The notes under the pieces: model-generated
Databases searched by the model: none
What the model was told of the DNA's origin: nothing
The model's input: only the letters and a program-made list of their open reading frames with translations
Assembly (NCBI GenBank): GCA_017644045.1
Contig: JAEPMI010000010.1
Span: forward strand, 310,001-374,000
DNA from: Deltaproteobacteria bacterium
GTDB lineage: Bacteria > Myxococcota_A > Polyangia > Polyangiales > Houyiibacteriaceae
Direction of reading: 5' to 3'
Length of the DNA: 64,000 bases
Program-made: the position numbers and the translations under genes
In this document: positions 49,599 through 58,896 of the stretch, piece by piece
How the letters are laid out: the number at the start of each line of letters is the position of its first letter
Position numbering within the stretch: position 1 is the stretch's first letter

Positions 49599-51344
49599 CT
49601 ACTCGGTGTGGCCGATGGTCTCGCCGTGGACCCAGATCCAGGTGCCCGGGACCTCTTCGGTCGGGTAGGCGCTGTGCCAGCCCTCGGGGAGCGGGGGCTC
49701 GGCCCAGTTGAAGACGTGGCGCGCGTCGAGGGGCGCGAGGTTCACGCAGCCGTGGCTCTTCGGGCGACCGAAGCGGTTGTGCCAGAACGCCGAATGGAGC
49801 GCGTACGCGAGCTCGAAGTACATGACGTAGGGGACGTCGTCGACCGAGTACGGACCGTCGACGGCGGTGTCGCCGTCCATGGTGTCGGTGAGGTGCTTCG
49901 ACTTCACTCGGAAGAGACCCGCGAGGGTCTCGAAGTCGCGGTCCGGGAGATTGCGCCGGTTGGGGAGACCACTCGAGATCAGCGTGGTGTAGACCGGCGT
50001 GCGGCCGTCGTAGAGCACGAGCGTCTGCTCGGCGAGGTTCACGTCGATCCACTTGTCCTCGGGACCGATGTCGCTCGGCGGCTCGGCCGGTCGGGCGACG
50101 CGCACGTCGCGAGCGCGGAACCAATGGTGGGTGGGCTCTTCGCCCTCCTCCCCTTCGATGGTCTCGCGAAGATACGTGTAGCGACCGTCCTCGACCTCTT
50201 CGCGCACCGAGAAGCCGTGGTGGTAGTCCGCGGCGCGCGCGCGGCGGAAGCGACCGTTGTCGGCGCGGGTGTAGTAGGCGTCGCGGCTCGAGAGGGTCCA
50301 GGCGTACGGAAGCGTGACCCCATCGGCCAATTCCACGCCCTGGAACTCGCTCCCGCTGCGCGCCATCACCGCGCGGTAGGGCACGAAGCCGTTGGCCTGG
50401 GTCCGCCAGTAGCGGCGGCCGCCGCGGCGGAAGTCGCGGTCGAGGCTCACGTAGAAACCGCGCATGAGCCAGCGCATGAGGATCGTGTCGCGATCGCCCT
50501 GGAGGCTGGCGAGGGTCGGTCCCTCGTCCTCCTCCTCGTCGAGCTCACCGTTGCCACCGGGCGCCTCGTTGGGTGTGCTCGGGGCTTCGTCCGCCGGGTT
50601 CGCGACCATCGTCGGCGCCATCGCGGCAGCCATCGGTGTGGCGTCCATGAGGCTCTCCATCGCCGACGGCGCCATCGTGGCCCCCGACATCGTCGTGGCC
50701 ATCGCGCTCACCATCGCGGCGGCGTCCATCTCGGCCTCCATCGAGCCCTCGTCGCCCTCCCCTTCGGCCGGCTCCGCGCCCGGGATGCGGTAGCCCTCGT
50801 ACTCGGCCGCTTCCTCGTCGCTCGGGAGATTCCGATACTGCGGCACGCGGCTGCGCACGAAGCCGTACTCGTAGGGCAGCGGGTCTTCGCGACTCGGCTG
50901 CCGGCCGCGGACCTGGGGCAAGCGCTCGCCCTCGAAGGCGATCACCATGCGACCATTGCAGACGTAGCCCCCGGTCGTAAGCTCGTACCATCCGCCCGGG
51001 CAGCGTTCGTTGCCGACCGGTTCGGCGGTCTTGGCCATGAGCACCGCGCCCCCTCGCAAATATCCGATCCGCTCCGCTTCCCGATCGGGCGCGGCTCTCA
51101 CGGGCACGACGAAGCGCTTGGCGAAGATCCGCTTGGGCGGACCGGTGGGCTCCGGCGGCTCCTCGGCCTCCTCTTCGTCGCCAGGCTCGGTGTCGCCCTC
51201 GTCGCTGGGGGCGGCGTTCGCCTCCGGCGGCGGCTCCGCCTCGTCGGCGCCTTCGTCGGCGCCACAGGCGATCAGGAAGGCCAGAGGGAAGGCCAGGAGC
51301 AGGGTTCGCGTTCGAGAGTCCACGATGATGGAGCGTGATTCCAT
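49599..51344 (-). CDS. L,D-transpeptidase (YkuD) lipoprotein with SH3-like domain
   Basis: 581 residues. Signal ends in FLIACGADE, likely a lipoprotein. A Pro/Glu-rich spacer is followed by an SH3b-like domain (RFVVPVRAAPDREAERIGYL). A strange Met/Ala-rich insert follows (about residues 200-245, MDAAAMVSAMATTMSGATMA and on). The C-terminal YkuD domain starts around DKWIDVNLAEQTLVLYDG, with catalytic HNRFGRPKSHGCVNLAP. It cross-links peptidoglycan or attaches lipoproteins to it in the periplasm. It is divergent from the next gene with only 54 bp between start codons. Confidence 0.88.
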   Translation of the reverse strand: MESRSIIVDSRTRTLLLAFPLAFLIACGADEGADEAEPPPEANAAPSDEGDTEPGDEEEAEEPPEPTGPPKRIFAKRFVVPVRAAPDREAERIGYLRGGAVLMAKTAEPVGNERCPGGWYELTTGGYVCNGRMVIAFEGERLPQVRGRQPSREDPLPYEYGFVRSRVPQYRNLPSDEEAAEYEGYRIPGAEPAEGEGDEGSMEAEMDAAAMVSAMATTMSGATMAPSAMESLMDATPMAAAMAPTMVANPADEAPSTPNEAPGGNGELDEEEDEGPTLASLQGDRDTILMRWLMRGFYVSLDRDFRRGGRRYWRTQANGFVPYRAVMARSGSEFQGVELADGVTLPYAWTLSSRDAYYTRADNGRFRRARAADYHHGFSVREEVEDGRYTYLRETIEGEEGEEPTHHWFRARDVRVARPAEPPSDIGPEDKWIDVNLAEQTLVLYDGRTPVYTTLISSGLPNRRNLPDRDFETLAGLFRVKSKHLTDTMDGDTAVDGPYSVDDVPYVMYFELAYALHSAFWHNRFGRPKSHGCVNLAPLDARHVFNWAEPPLPEGWHSAYPTEEVPGTWIWVHGETIGHTE

Positions 51345-51398
51345 GGCTCCCGGGCACCGTCAAACCAGCGGATGGCCCGCGAGCACCGAGGAAACGGG

Positions 51399-52721
51399 AT
51401 GAGCGCCCCGCCCGACCCCCGCGTGGGCACCGCGGGGGCCACCCTGACCTCGGTCGCGATCCACGCCTTCATCTACTGGGTGATCGTGACCTACGGGACC
51501 GTCCCGGAGCTCGACTTCGAGTTCGAGATGCCCACCGAGATCGAGCTCGGCATGACTGACGCGATGGAGGCGGCTCCCGCCCAGCCCTCGGCGCCCGTCG
51601 AGCCGCCCTCGGAGCCGAACGAGGACACGACCGACGCCGAAGGCGAAGGCGCCGAGACGGAGGACGTGCCGGACGCCGGGCCGCCCAGGCCCGACGCCGG
51701 ACCGCCGGATGCCGGCGTCCCGGACGCGGGTCCGCCCGACGGTGGCGCGCCCCTGGTGGCGGAGACCACCGGCGATGCCGACGAGGAGTCCACACTCCCG
51801 GCCGGCGCCCAGATCGCGATCCGGATCGACATGGCGCGGGTGCGGAGCTCGGCGCTGAACGACGACATCCGCCGTCTGATGGCGGCGATCCCGGATTGGC
51901 AGCTGCTCCTCGACGGCTCCGGCATCGACCCGATCGACGATCTCGATCGGCTCCTCATCGCCTCTCCGAACCTTCAGCGCTCGCAGATGGTCCTCGCAGG
52001 ACGCCACGCCCATCCGGACGAAGGACAGCAGTACGTCCGCGACGTGGTGGCGCGCTTCGCCGAGGCGCGAGGGGTGGAGGCGAGCTGGACCCAGCGCCAC
52101 GGCGTGCCCGTCGCCCCGTGGCCGAACGAAGACACCACCGAGCGCGTCGTGGCCATCGTCGGTCCGCGGCACTTCGTGATCGCCCGGCCGCAGGACCTGC
52201 CGACCATTCTCGCGATCGCCCTCGCGCGCGAGCAGGCGGGCGAAGACGAGGACGACGAGGACGAGGTCGAGCGAGTCCGCGGGCCCGACGCGCTCCTCTC
52301 CATGGGTCCCGAGGAGGCGTTCAGCGTCGAGGTCGAGGGCGCGCGCAACTTCGTCCGTGGCCGGGTCCAGCACATCCCGGAGCGCCTCCGCATCGCCGTC
52401 TCCGAGGAGCCGGACAAGGCCGTGCTGAAGGGCCGTGCTCGCTACGAAGACGAAGCGACCGCCGCGGCGGCCCTCACCTATTGGGAGGGCCAGCGCGACC
52501 GCTATTCGCGGGCGCTCCTGGTCGGCGGCTACGTCCGTGGGCTCGAGCTCGCGGCCGATGGCCGGCACGTCACGATCGAGCACCGGCTCAGCTTCGGCCA
52601 GGCGCGGCTGCTCATCAGCTTCGCCCAGGGCGCCATGCAGAGCCGCGCCCGAAACCGCGCCCGCTCGTCGAGCACGATGGAACCGGCCGAGCCGAGCGAG
52701 CCCCCCGAAGCGACCGAGTAG
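51399..52721 (+). CDS. Single-TM protein with Asp/Pro-rich linker, unknown function
   Basis: 440 residues from ATG 51399, after a good GAGGAA ribosome site. One N-terminal transmembrane helix (ATLTSVAIHAFIYWVIVTYG) places the rest in the periplasm, a TonB-like topology. A linker of PDAGPP-type repeats follows (about residues 90-125). The large C-terminal domain (AQIAIRIDMARVRSSALNDD; IPDWQLLLDGSGIDPIDDLD; LRIAVSEEPDKAVLKGRARY) is not one I recognise. The C-terminus is Ser/Pro/Glu-rich. First gene of a probable operon with the lamin-tail lipoprotein and recD2. Confidence 0.72.
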   Translation: MSAPPDPRVGTAGATLTSVAIHAFIYWVIVTYGTVPELDFEFEMPTEIELGMTDAMEAAPAQPSAPVEPPSEPNEDTTDAEGEGAETEDVPDAGPPRPDAGPPDAGVPDAGPPDGGAPLVAETTGDADEESTLPAGAQIAIRIDMARVRSSALNDDIRRLMAAIPDWQLLLDGSGIDPIDDLDRLLIASPNLQRSQMVLAGRHAHPDEGQQYVRDVVARFAEARGVEASWTQRHGVPVAPWPNEDTTERVVAIVGPRHFVIARPQDLPTILAIALAREQAGEDEDDEDEVERVRGPDALLSMGPEEAFSVEVEGARNFVRGRVQHIPERLRIAVSEEPDKAVLKGRARYEDEATAAAALTYWEGQRDRYSRALLVGGYVRGLELAADGRHVTIEHRLSFGQARLLISFAQGAMQSRARNRARSSSTMEPAEPSEPPEATE

Positions 52722-52755
52722 GCAACCGAGCGACGGTCGCGACGAGAAGGCGCCC

Positions 52756-54321
52756 ATGCCTCGTCGCCTCGCCCTCGCCCTCGGTCTGCTCGCCAGCTGC
52801 CTCGACCCCGTCGTCATCGACACTCCCGATCTCGGACCGGAACGCCCCGACCTCCCGGTGCCCCTTCCCCGAGTGGTGGCCGTCACTGCCGCCGACCACG
52901 ACGCCCGCGCGTGGCCACTCGACGCGTTGCCGCGCCAACCGATCCTCGAGGTGCACACCAGCGCGTCCGTCGACGCCGACGAGCCCTGGGTCTTCCTCTT
53001 CGAAGGAGAGCTGGACCTCGAGACGATCCTCGACGATCTGCGTCGTGCGCCGCTCCTCGTTCGGCATCGCGAGCGCGCTCTGGTCGAGACGAGCGACCCT
53101 ACCCTGACGCCCCCGCGGCTGATCCCCGGCCAGGACTACACGCTGGGCGTCGCCGGCTGGGCTCGGGACCGCGAGGGTCGCCCGCTCGAGGGCCCCTTCG
53201 CGGTTCACCTGCGCGTCGCCTCGGTCGCCGCGGGCGCGAGCGTGACGCACAGCTGGCCTGCCGACGGTACGGCCGGCGTTCCCACCGACCTGCCACTGGT
53301 CGCCATCCGCTTCGACGATCTCGTGCAGGGCGACGACATCGCGCTCGTCGGCGCGGACGGACCGGTCCGCGGACAGCTCCAGCCCATCGCGTGTGAAGAG
53401 GTCGGCTGGGCCGGCGGTGACTGTCGTGCGTTCCTCCCCGGCGGGGAGCTCCGTCCAGGCGCGACCTACCGCATCGAGGTCGGCGAAGCGCTGGTCGACC
53501 GCTCGGGGGCGCCCGTCGGACCGTGGCGGGCGATCGTTCACACGGGGGACGAGCCGCACCAACCGATCGCGTTCCTGGAGACGACCTGTCAGCTCGACGA
53601 GGTCGCGGTCGGACCGGCGTGCGTGCTGGCGGACGATCGCTCCGCGACCGTTCGCGCGCACCTCGCTCACCCCGTCCGTGCGTTCCTCTCGGGGGCCTCG
53701 GTCCGCGACCGCGACGTGGCGAATCGTGGCGAGGTGCGCCTACGCCTCGAGCCACTGGTCGCCGGCTCGCGCTTCGACGCCGAGCTCCTCCTGATCGGCC
53801 TCGGCGGCGCGAGCCACGTGGAGCGGCTGCGCCTCGAGGTGCCGGATGCGCTCTTGCCCGTGACGATCGCCGAGGTGCGCGCGAACCCACTGGGCGCCGA
53901 GCCCCGGCAGGAGTATGTCGAGGTGCTAAACTTCGGTCCCGCGCCGGTCCCCGTGTCGGGCCTCGCCCTCGCGGACCGGCCCGACCGGATCGGCGACGTG
54001 ATCGAGACTGCCCAGACCATCCCCCCCGGCGCACGCGCCCTCCTCGTCGCGGACGCGTTCGATCCGACCGACGACGCGGACGTGCCCGTGCCGCCCGGCG
54101 TGCCTCTGATCCGGGTCGGCACCTCGCTGGCGTCCGCCGGCCTCTCGAACGCAGGAGAAGCGATCTACCTCCGCGACGCCGACGGACGCCGCCTCTCGAG
54201 CGCGCCGGCGATGGAGACCGACGGCGGCGAGTGCCTGGTTCGCGTGGCCACCGTGCGCCGAGGTGACCTCGACGCGTTCGAGGTCGGACCCTGCACACCG
54301 GGGACGGCCCCCGCGCCGTGA
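52756..54321 (+). CDS. Secreted lipoprotein with Ig-like and lamin-tail-type domains
   Basis: 521 residues from ATG 52756. Short signal MPRRLALALGLLASCLDP with a Cys suited to lipidation. The middle has bacterial Ig-like segments (SHSWPADGTAGVPTDLPLVA-type block around residue 170, and a second). The C-terminal third resembles a lamin-tail domain (EVRANPLGAEPRQEYVEVLN; GPAPVPVSGLALADRP; GLSNAGEAIYLRDADG). Probably a surface or periplasmic structural protein. Its stop overlaps the recD2 start (GTGA), an unexpected partner. Confidence 0.75.
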   Translation: MPRRLALALGLLASCLDPVVIDTPDLGPERPDLPVPLPRVVAVTAADHDARAWPLDALPRQPILEVHTSASVDADEPWVFLFEGELDLETILDDLRRAPLLVRHRERALVETSDPTLTPPRLIPGQDYTLGVAGWARDREGRPLEGPFAVHLRVASVAAGASVTHSWPADGTAGVPTDLPLVAIRFDDLVQGDDIALVGADGPVRGQLQPIACEEVGWAGGDCRAFLPGGELRPGATYRIEVGEALVDRSGAPVGPWRAIVHTGDEPHQPIAFLETTCQLDEVAVGPACVLADDRSATVRAHLAHPVRAFLSGASVRDRDVANRGEVRLRLEPLVAGSRFDAELLLIGLGGASHVERLRLEVPDALLPVTIAEVRANPLGAEPRQEYVEVLNFGPAPVPVSGLALADRPDRIGDVIETAQTIPPGARALLVADAFDPTDDADVPVPPGVPLIRVGTSLASAGLSNAGEAIYLRDADGRRLSSAPAMETDGGECLVRVATVRRGDLDAFEVGPCTPGTAPAP

Positions 54322-56537
54322 GACCCGACGCCACGGCACGACTCGGCGAGGAGATCCTGGAAGGGACCGTCGAAGACGTGAGCTACCGGAGCCCCGACGG
54401 GCGCTTCACGGTCGCGCAGGTCTCCATCCATCGTGCGGGCGGCAAGACCGAGCCGATGACGGCGGTCGGAGATCTGGGTGAGGTCGCGCCGGGTGAGACG
54501 CTGCGGATGCACGGTCGCCAGTCGAAGCACGCGAAGTACGGCGATCGCTTTCGGGTGCGGACCTTCACGCCGGTCATCCCGTCGACCGCCAGCGGCATCG
54601 AGCGCTTCCTCGGCAGCGGCATGATCCCCGGCATCGGTCGCGCGCTCGCCAAGCGATTGGTGAAGAGGTTCGGCGACCGTACGCTCGACATCATCGCGAC
54701 CGAGTCCGGAAGGCTCCGCGAGGTCAACGGGATCGGCAAGCAGCGCGCCGCGAGCATCAGCGAAGCGGTGAAGATCCGTCGCGAGGAAGCGGAGCGACTC
54801 GCGTTCCTGCACGGGCTCGGCCTCGGTCCGGCGATGGCGCGGCGGATCATCGAGCGCTTCGGCGACGACGCGGCACGCATCGTGCGCGACGATCCCTACC
54901 TCGTCGCCGAGGAGGTGCGCGGCATCGGCTTCCGGACGGCGGACGCGATCGGGCGCGCGGTCGGGATCCCCGACGACGACCCCCGTCGCGCCGCGGGCGT
55001 CGCGCTGCACGTGCTCGGTCGCGGCGCGGACTCCGGCCACACCTACCTGCCGCGCTCGGTGATCATCGACGAGGCTCGCCAGCTCGACGTCCCGGCAGAG
55101 CGGGTCAGCGAGGCGGTCGACACGCTCGCGGGCCGCGGGGTGGTGGTCCTCGACGAGGTCGAGGACCTGGAAGCGGTCTACGCGCCACCGCTGCTGCGCG
55201 CGGAGCGACGGCTCGCGAAGCGGCTGCGCGTGCTCTCGCGTCCACGCGCCGTTCCCGCACACGCGGAGGGCGCGGTGCGTCGCGCCATCGGCGACACCGA
55301 GCTCAGCGACGAACAAGAGCGCGCGGTAGCGAGCAGCGTGTCGCATGGCCTGATGGTGCTCACCGGCGGGCCGGGTACCGGAAAGACGACGACCGTCAAA
55401 GCCATCGTCGACGCGCAGCACGCGCTCGAGCGGCGCATCGTGCTCGCGGCACCGACCGGCCGCGCCGCCAAACGGCTCACCGAGGCGACCGGCGCCGAGG
55501 CCAAGACGGTGCATCGGCTCCTCCAGTGGAACCCGCGCACCGGTGGCTTCGAGCGCAACCGTGAGGCGCCGCTCGACGCCGAGGTCGTCCTGGTGGACGA
55601 GGCCTCGATGCTCGACGTGCAGCTCGCGAGCTCGCTCGTCGACGCCGTCGCGCCGTCGTCGCGCTTGATCCTCGTCGGCGACGTCGACCAGCTCCCCCCC
55701 GTCGGCCCGGGACCGGTGCTGCGGGAGATCCTGCGGACCGAGGTCGCGCAGGTGGTTCGGCTGACGCGCGTGTTCCGGCAGGCGCAGAAGAGCGCGATCG
55801 TCCGGGGCGCGCACGCGATTCTCGAGGGCAAGGCACCGGAGCCGAGTCCGACCGGCGAGCCCACTGGCGACGGAGACGTCTTCTTCGTCCGCGCCCGAAA
55901 CCCGGAGGAGGCGCACGAGCGGCTGCGGCAGGTGCTGCAACGGATCGTGAAGCGCTACGGCTTCGATCCGACGGCGGACGTGCAGGTGCTCGCGCCGATG
56001 CGTCGCGGGGGCTTCGGAACCGAAGCGCTCAACGCCATGATGCAGCGGGCGCTGAACGCCGAAGCGAAGCCGTCGAAGCCGGGCGCGCTCAGTGTCGGTG
56101 ACAAGGTGATGCAGCTGCGCAACGACTACGACAAGGACGTCTTCAATGGCGACCTCGGCGTGGTGTCTCGCGTGGAGGGCGGCATCACCTACGTGATGAT
56201 CGATGGGCGCGAGATCCAGTACGCCATCAAGGACCTGGACCAGCTTGTGCTCGCCTACGCGACCACCGTGCACAAGGTCCAGGGCAGCGAGTTTCCCGCC
56301 GTCGTCCTCGTGCTCCACGGCGCGCACCACGTGATGCTCACTCGTCCCCTGCTCTACACCGCGCTCACGCGCGCGAAGAAGCTCGCCGTCCTCATCGGGG
56401 ATCGGCGCGCCATCGCGCGCGCCGCGGCGAACGCGTCATCGACCGCGGCCTACGCCGGACTGGCCCATCGGCTGGTCTCCGCCGCGGACGACGAAGACGA
56501 CGATCAGCCGTCGAACGCCGCGACCACGCCGTCGTGA
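54318..56537 (+). CDS. recD2: RecD2-type SF1B DNA helicase
   Basis: 739 residues from a GTG overlapping the previous stop. N-terminal OB-like and helix-hairpin-helix part (SGMIPGIGRALAKRLVKRFG; VNGIGKQRAASI). Walker A GGPGTGKTTTVKAI lies around residue 351, Walker B VDEASMLD, motif III LVGDVDQLPPVGPG, and the C-terminal ATTVHKVQGSEFPAV block. RecD2 is a 5'-3' helicase outside RecBCD, used in replication-fork and repair processes. The last 34 bp overlap the convergent serine hydrolase gene. Confidence 0.93.
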   Translation: MRPDATARLGEEILEGTVEDVSYRSPDGRFTVAQVSIHRAGGKTEPMTAVGDLGEVAPGETLRMHGRQSKHAKYGDRFRVRTFTPVIPSTASGIERFLGSGMIPGIGRALAKRLVKRFGDRTLDIIATESGRLREVNGIGKQRAASISEAVKIRREEAERLAFLHGLGLGPAMARRIIERFGDDAARIVRDDPYLVAEEVRGIGFRTADAIGRAVGIPDDDPRRAAGVALHVLGRGADSGHTYLPRSVIIDEARQLDVPAERVSEAVDTLAGRGVVVLDEVEDLEAVYAPPLLRAERRLAKRLRVLSRPRAVPAHAEGAVRRAIGDTELSDEQERAVASSVSHGLMVLTGGPGTGKTTTVKAIVDAQHALERRIVLAAPTGRAAKRLTEATGAEAKTVHRLLQWNPRTGGFERNREAPLDAEVVLVDEASMLDVQLASSLVDAVAPSSRLILVGDVDQLPPVGPGPVLREILRTEVAQVVRLTRVFRQAQKSAIVRGAHAILEGKAPEPSPTGEPTGDGDVFFVRARNPEEAHERLRQVLQRIVKRYGFDPTADVQVLAPMRRGGFGTEALNAMMQRALNAEAKPSKPGALSVGDKVMQLRNDYDKDVFNGDLGVVSRVEGGITYVMIDGREIQYAIKDLDQLVLAYATTVHKVQGSEFPAVVLVLHGAHHVMLTRPLLYTALTRAKKLAVLIGDRRAIARAAANASSTAAYAGLAHRLVSAADDEDDDQPSNAATTPS

Positions 56538-57616
56538 AACGCCGGGCGGAAGGCCCGGATCTTCTCGTTGGCGCGGCTCGGGTGCACTCGGTTCGAGAGC
56601 AGGACGACCACCAGCTCCCGCTCCGGGTCGCAGAGGAGCGAAGTCCCCGTGAAGCCGAGGTGGCCGAAGGTCCCGGCCGAGGTGCGCTTCCCCATCGCGG
56701 AGTCGGTCCCGACCTTCGTGTCGAAGCCCATCCGGTACCGGTCACCCCCCGGGCGTTCCTTCAGCGCGAGCTCCATCGCGGAGGCGGGCAGGAACTCGGA
56801 GCGGTCGGCGACGACGTCGAGGAGCGTGGCGCCGAAGCGTGCGACGGCGCGCGCGATGCCGAAGAGACCCGCGTGCCCGGACACGCCACCGAGGGCGGCG
56901 CAGTTCTCGTCGTGGACCTCGCCACGCACGATGCGGCCCCGCCACTCGCAGCGTTCCGTCGGCGCAGCAACCCGAGCGATGTTGGCGCGCTCGTGGCTGG
57001 CGAGCGCCCCGACGTACTGGATCTGATCGGCGACCTCGAGCGGCGCGGTCACGTAGGTACGCACGGCCGAAGCGAGGGTGTCGCCGTGAGCCCGCGCGAT
57101 CATCTCACCGGCGAGCATGTAGCCGAGGTCGCTGTAGACGCAGGCGCCGTCGGGCTCGTCATGGTTTCGTCGCCCGGCTTCGCCCAACATCCACCGGCGC
57201 GCCGCCCCCGCGCCGAGCTCGGGCGGGACGTCGAGGTAGAGCCCCCCCCAGGCGTCGAGCCCAGCGCGGTGCGAGAGGAGGTTCTCGAGGGTTGCCCCCT
57301 CGGCGACGTTCCCCCGCAGGTCGCTCAGCTCCTCGTCGGCGCGGGCGGCGAGGTCGAGGGCCCCCGCCTCGACCATGCGCAGCGCGGTGGTCGCCACGAA
57401 GCTCTTCGTGAGGCTCGCGAGGTCGTAGATGGTCTCGGGTTTGACCGCCGCGCCGTTGGCTTCGAGGAGCCCGCCGGCGCTCTCGACGAAGACCCAGCTG
57501 CGCCGGTGCCGAAAGGCCACGCACGCCGCCGCACCAGGGAAGACGCGACCGGATACCCCCGCCTGGAGAAGACGGACGGACTCGCGGTGTACCCGCGCCT
57601 TTGTGGCTTGCGTCAC
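56504..57616 (-). CDS. Serine hydrolase, beta-lactamase/class C family
   Basis: 370 residues. The SxxK nucleophile motif is SLTK (Ser68-Lys71), the second motif YSD at 161-163 (the usual YxN with Asp), and the third HLG in GTFGHLGFTG. No signal peptide, so probably a cytoplasmic esterase, peptidase or beta-lactamase-related protein. Its 3' end overlaps the 3' end of recD2 on the other strand by 34 bp, and both reading frames stay intact there. Confidence 0.88.
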   Translation of the reverse strand: MTQATKARVHRESVRLLQAGVSGRVFPGAAACVAFRHRRSWVFVESAGGLLEANGAAVKPETIYDLASLTKSFVATTALRMVEAGALDLAARADEELSDLRGNVAEGATLENLLSHRAGLDAWGGLYLDVPPELGAGAARRWMLGEAGRRNHDEPDGACVYSDLGYMLAGEMIARAHGDTLASAVRTYVTAPLEVADQIQYVGALASHERANIARVAAPTERCEWRGRIVRGEVHDENCAALGGVSGHAGLFGIARAVARFGATLLDVVADRSEFLPASAMELALKERPGGDRYRMGFDTKVGTDSAMGKRTSAGTFGHLGFTGTSLLCDPERELVVVLLSNRVHPSRANEKIRAFRPAFHDGVVAAFDG

Positions 57617-57749
57617 CCGGGAAGGCCCCCATTTCTAAGTACCGGGGAGCGCGCCCTCACGTCCACGAAATTCGGGTCAGGTGTGCCGCCGAGAAGACGA
57701 TCGTCACCTTGGCTTGCCTCCGCGGGTTCGGCGCCCCAAGCCGAGCAAC

Positions 57750-58781
57750 GTGGACCACACGGACGCGACCAACCCTCCGCGCTGGCGACGCGGCCCCCTG
57801 CACGCTGGCGTCCTCAAGAGCCGGCCGGACGACTTTCGGGTCGAGGAGATTCCGGCGTACGAGCCTTCGGGCTTCGGCGAGCACGTCTTCGTGCGCATCG
57901 AGAAGGTCGACCTCACGACCCCCGAAGCCGTGAAGCGACTCTGTCGTGCGGTCGACGCGCCGTTCAAGAGCGCGGGCTGGGCGGGGATGAAAGACCGGCA
58001 CGCGGTCACCACCCAGTGGCTCAGCCTGCACGGGACCACCCCCGAAGCCGTCGCGGCCGCGGAGGTCGACGGCGTGACCATCCTGGACGCCATCCCGCAC
58101 GAGAAGAAGCTCAAGACGGGGCACCTCCGCGGCAACCGGTTCGAGCTTCGCGTCCGCGAGGTCACAGACCCCGACGCGCTGGTCGCGGCGTTCGGTGAGA
58201 TCGACGTGGTCCCCAGCTACTTCGGCGAGCAGCGCTTCGGGCGCGACAACCTCGAGCGCGCGGCGGCGTGGCTCGTCGACGGAGGTCGCTCGCCGCGAGA
58301 CCGGGTGCAGAAGCGCTTCCTCGTCTCTGCGCTGCAAGCCGCCGTGTTCAACTCCGTCGTCGCGCGGCGAGTGCGCGACCAGACCCTCACCACGGTGGTG
58401 GATGGGGACGTGCTGCAGACCCAGCGCGGAGGTCTCTTCGACGCCGCGGAGGACGACGACCCACAGAGCCGGCTGGATGCGGGCGAGGTCACCCCCACGG
58501 CCCCCCTCCCCGGCAACGACGTTCGCTGGGCGACCGGAAACGCGTTGACCATGGAGCAGGCCGCCTGCGCCGCGTGGTCGGTCGACGAGGCCGCGATGGC
58601 GCGCATGGGCAAGCTCGGTCGCGGGACCCGCCGCGCGACCTTCCTGCGCCCGCTGGCCCTCGAGGCGGCGCGCGATCGGGACGACGTTCGGGTGACATTT
58701 TCACTGCCCTCCGGGTGTTACGCGACCGTGGTCGTCCGGGAAGCCCTCGACGAGGCACCGGAACGACCGAACACCCCATGA
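57750..58781 (+). CDS. truD: tRNA pseudouridine(13) synthase TruD
   Basis: 343 residues from GTG 57750 (GTG 57681 is also in frame, but the added stretch is basic and unlike TruD). Catalytic motif WAGMKDRHAVTTQW with Asp82. Other family blocks: LKSRPDDFRVEEIP at the start, GNRFELRVREV and SYFGEQRFG. The TRUD insertion domain is present but short. It modifies uridine 13 in tRNA-Glu and similar tRNAs. Confidence 0.9.
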   Translation: MDHTDATNPPRWRRGPLHAGVLKSRPDDFRVEEIPAYEPSGFGEHVFVRIEKVDLTTPEAVKRLCRAVDAPFKSAGWAGMKDRHAVTTQWLSLHGTTPEAVAAAEVDGVTILDAIPHEKKLKTGHLRGNRFELRVREVTDPDALVAAFGEIDVVPSYFGEQRFGRDNLERAAAWLVDGGRSPRDRVQKRFLVSALQAAVFNSVVARRVRDQTLTTVVDGDVLQTQRGGLFDAAEDDDPQSRLDAGEVTPTAPLPGNDVRWATGNALTMEQAACAAWSVDEAAMARMGKLGRGTRRATFLRPLALEAARDRDDVRVTFSLPSGCYATVVVREALDEAPERPNTP

Positions 58782-58896
58782 ATCGAGCGATGCAACGTCC
58801 GATGTGCAATCGCGCACTGGGCTGCTAAACGAACGACACCCCCTCCTGCTCCGCACCGCCGGACGACCCCCTACTTCTTAGAGAGAGAACTCGCGA

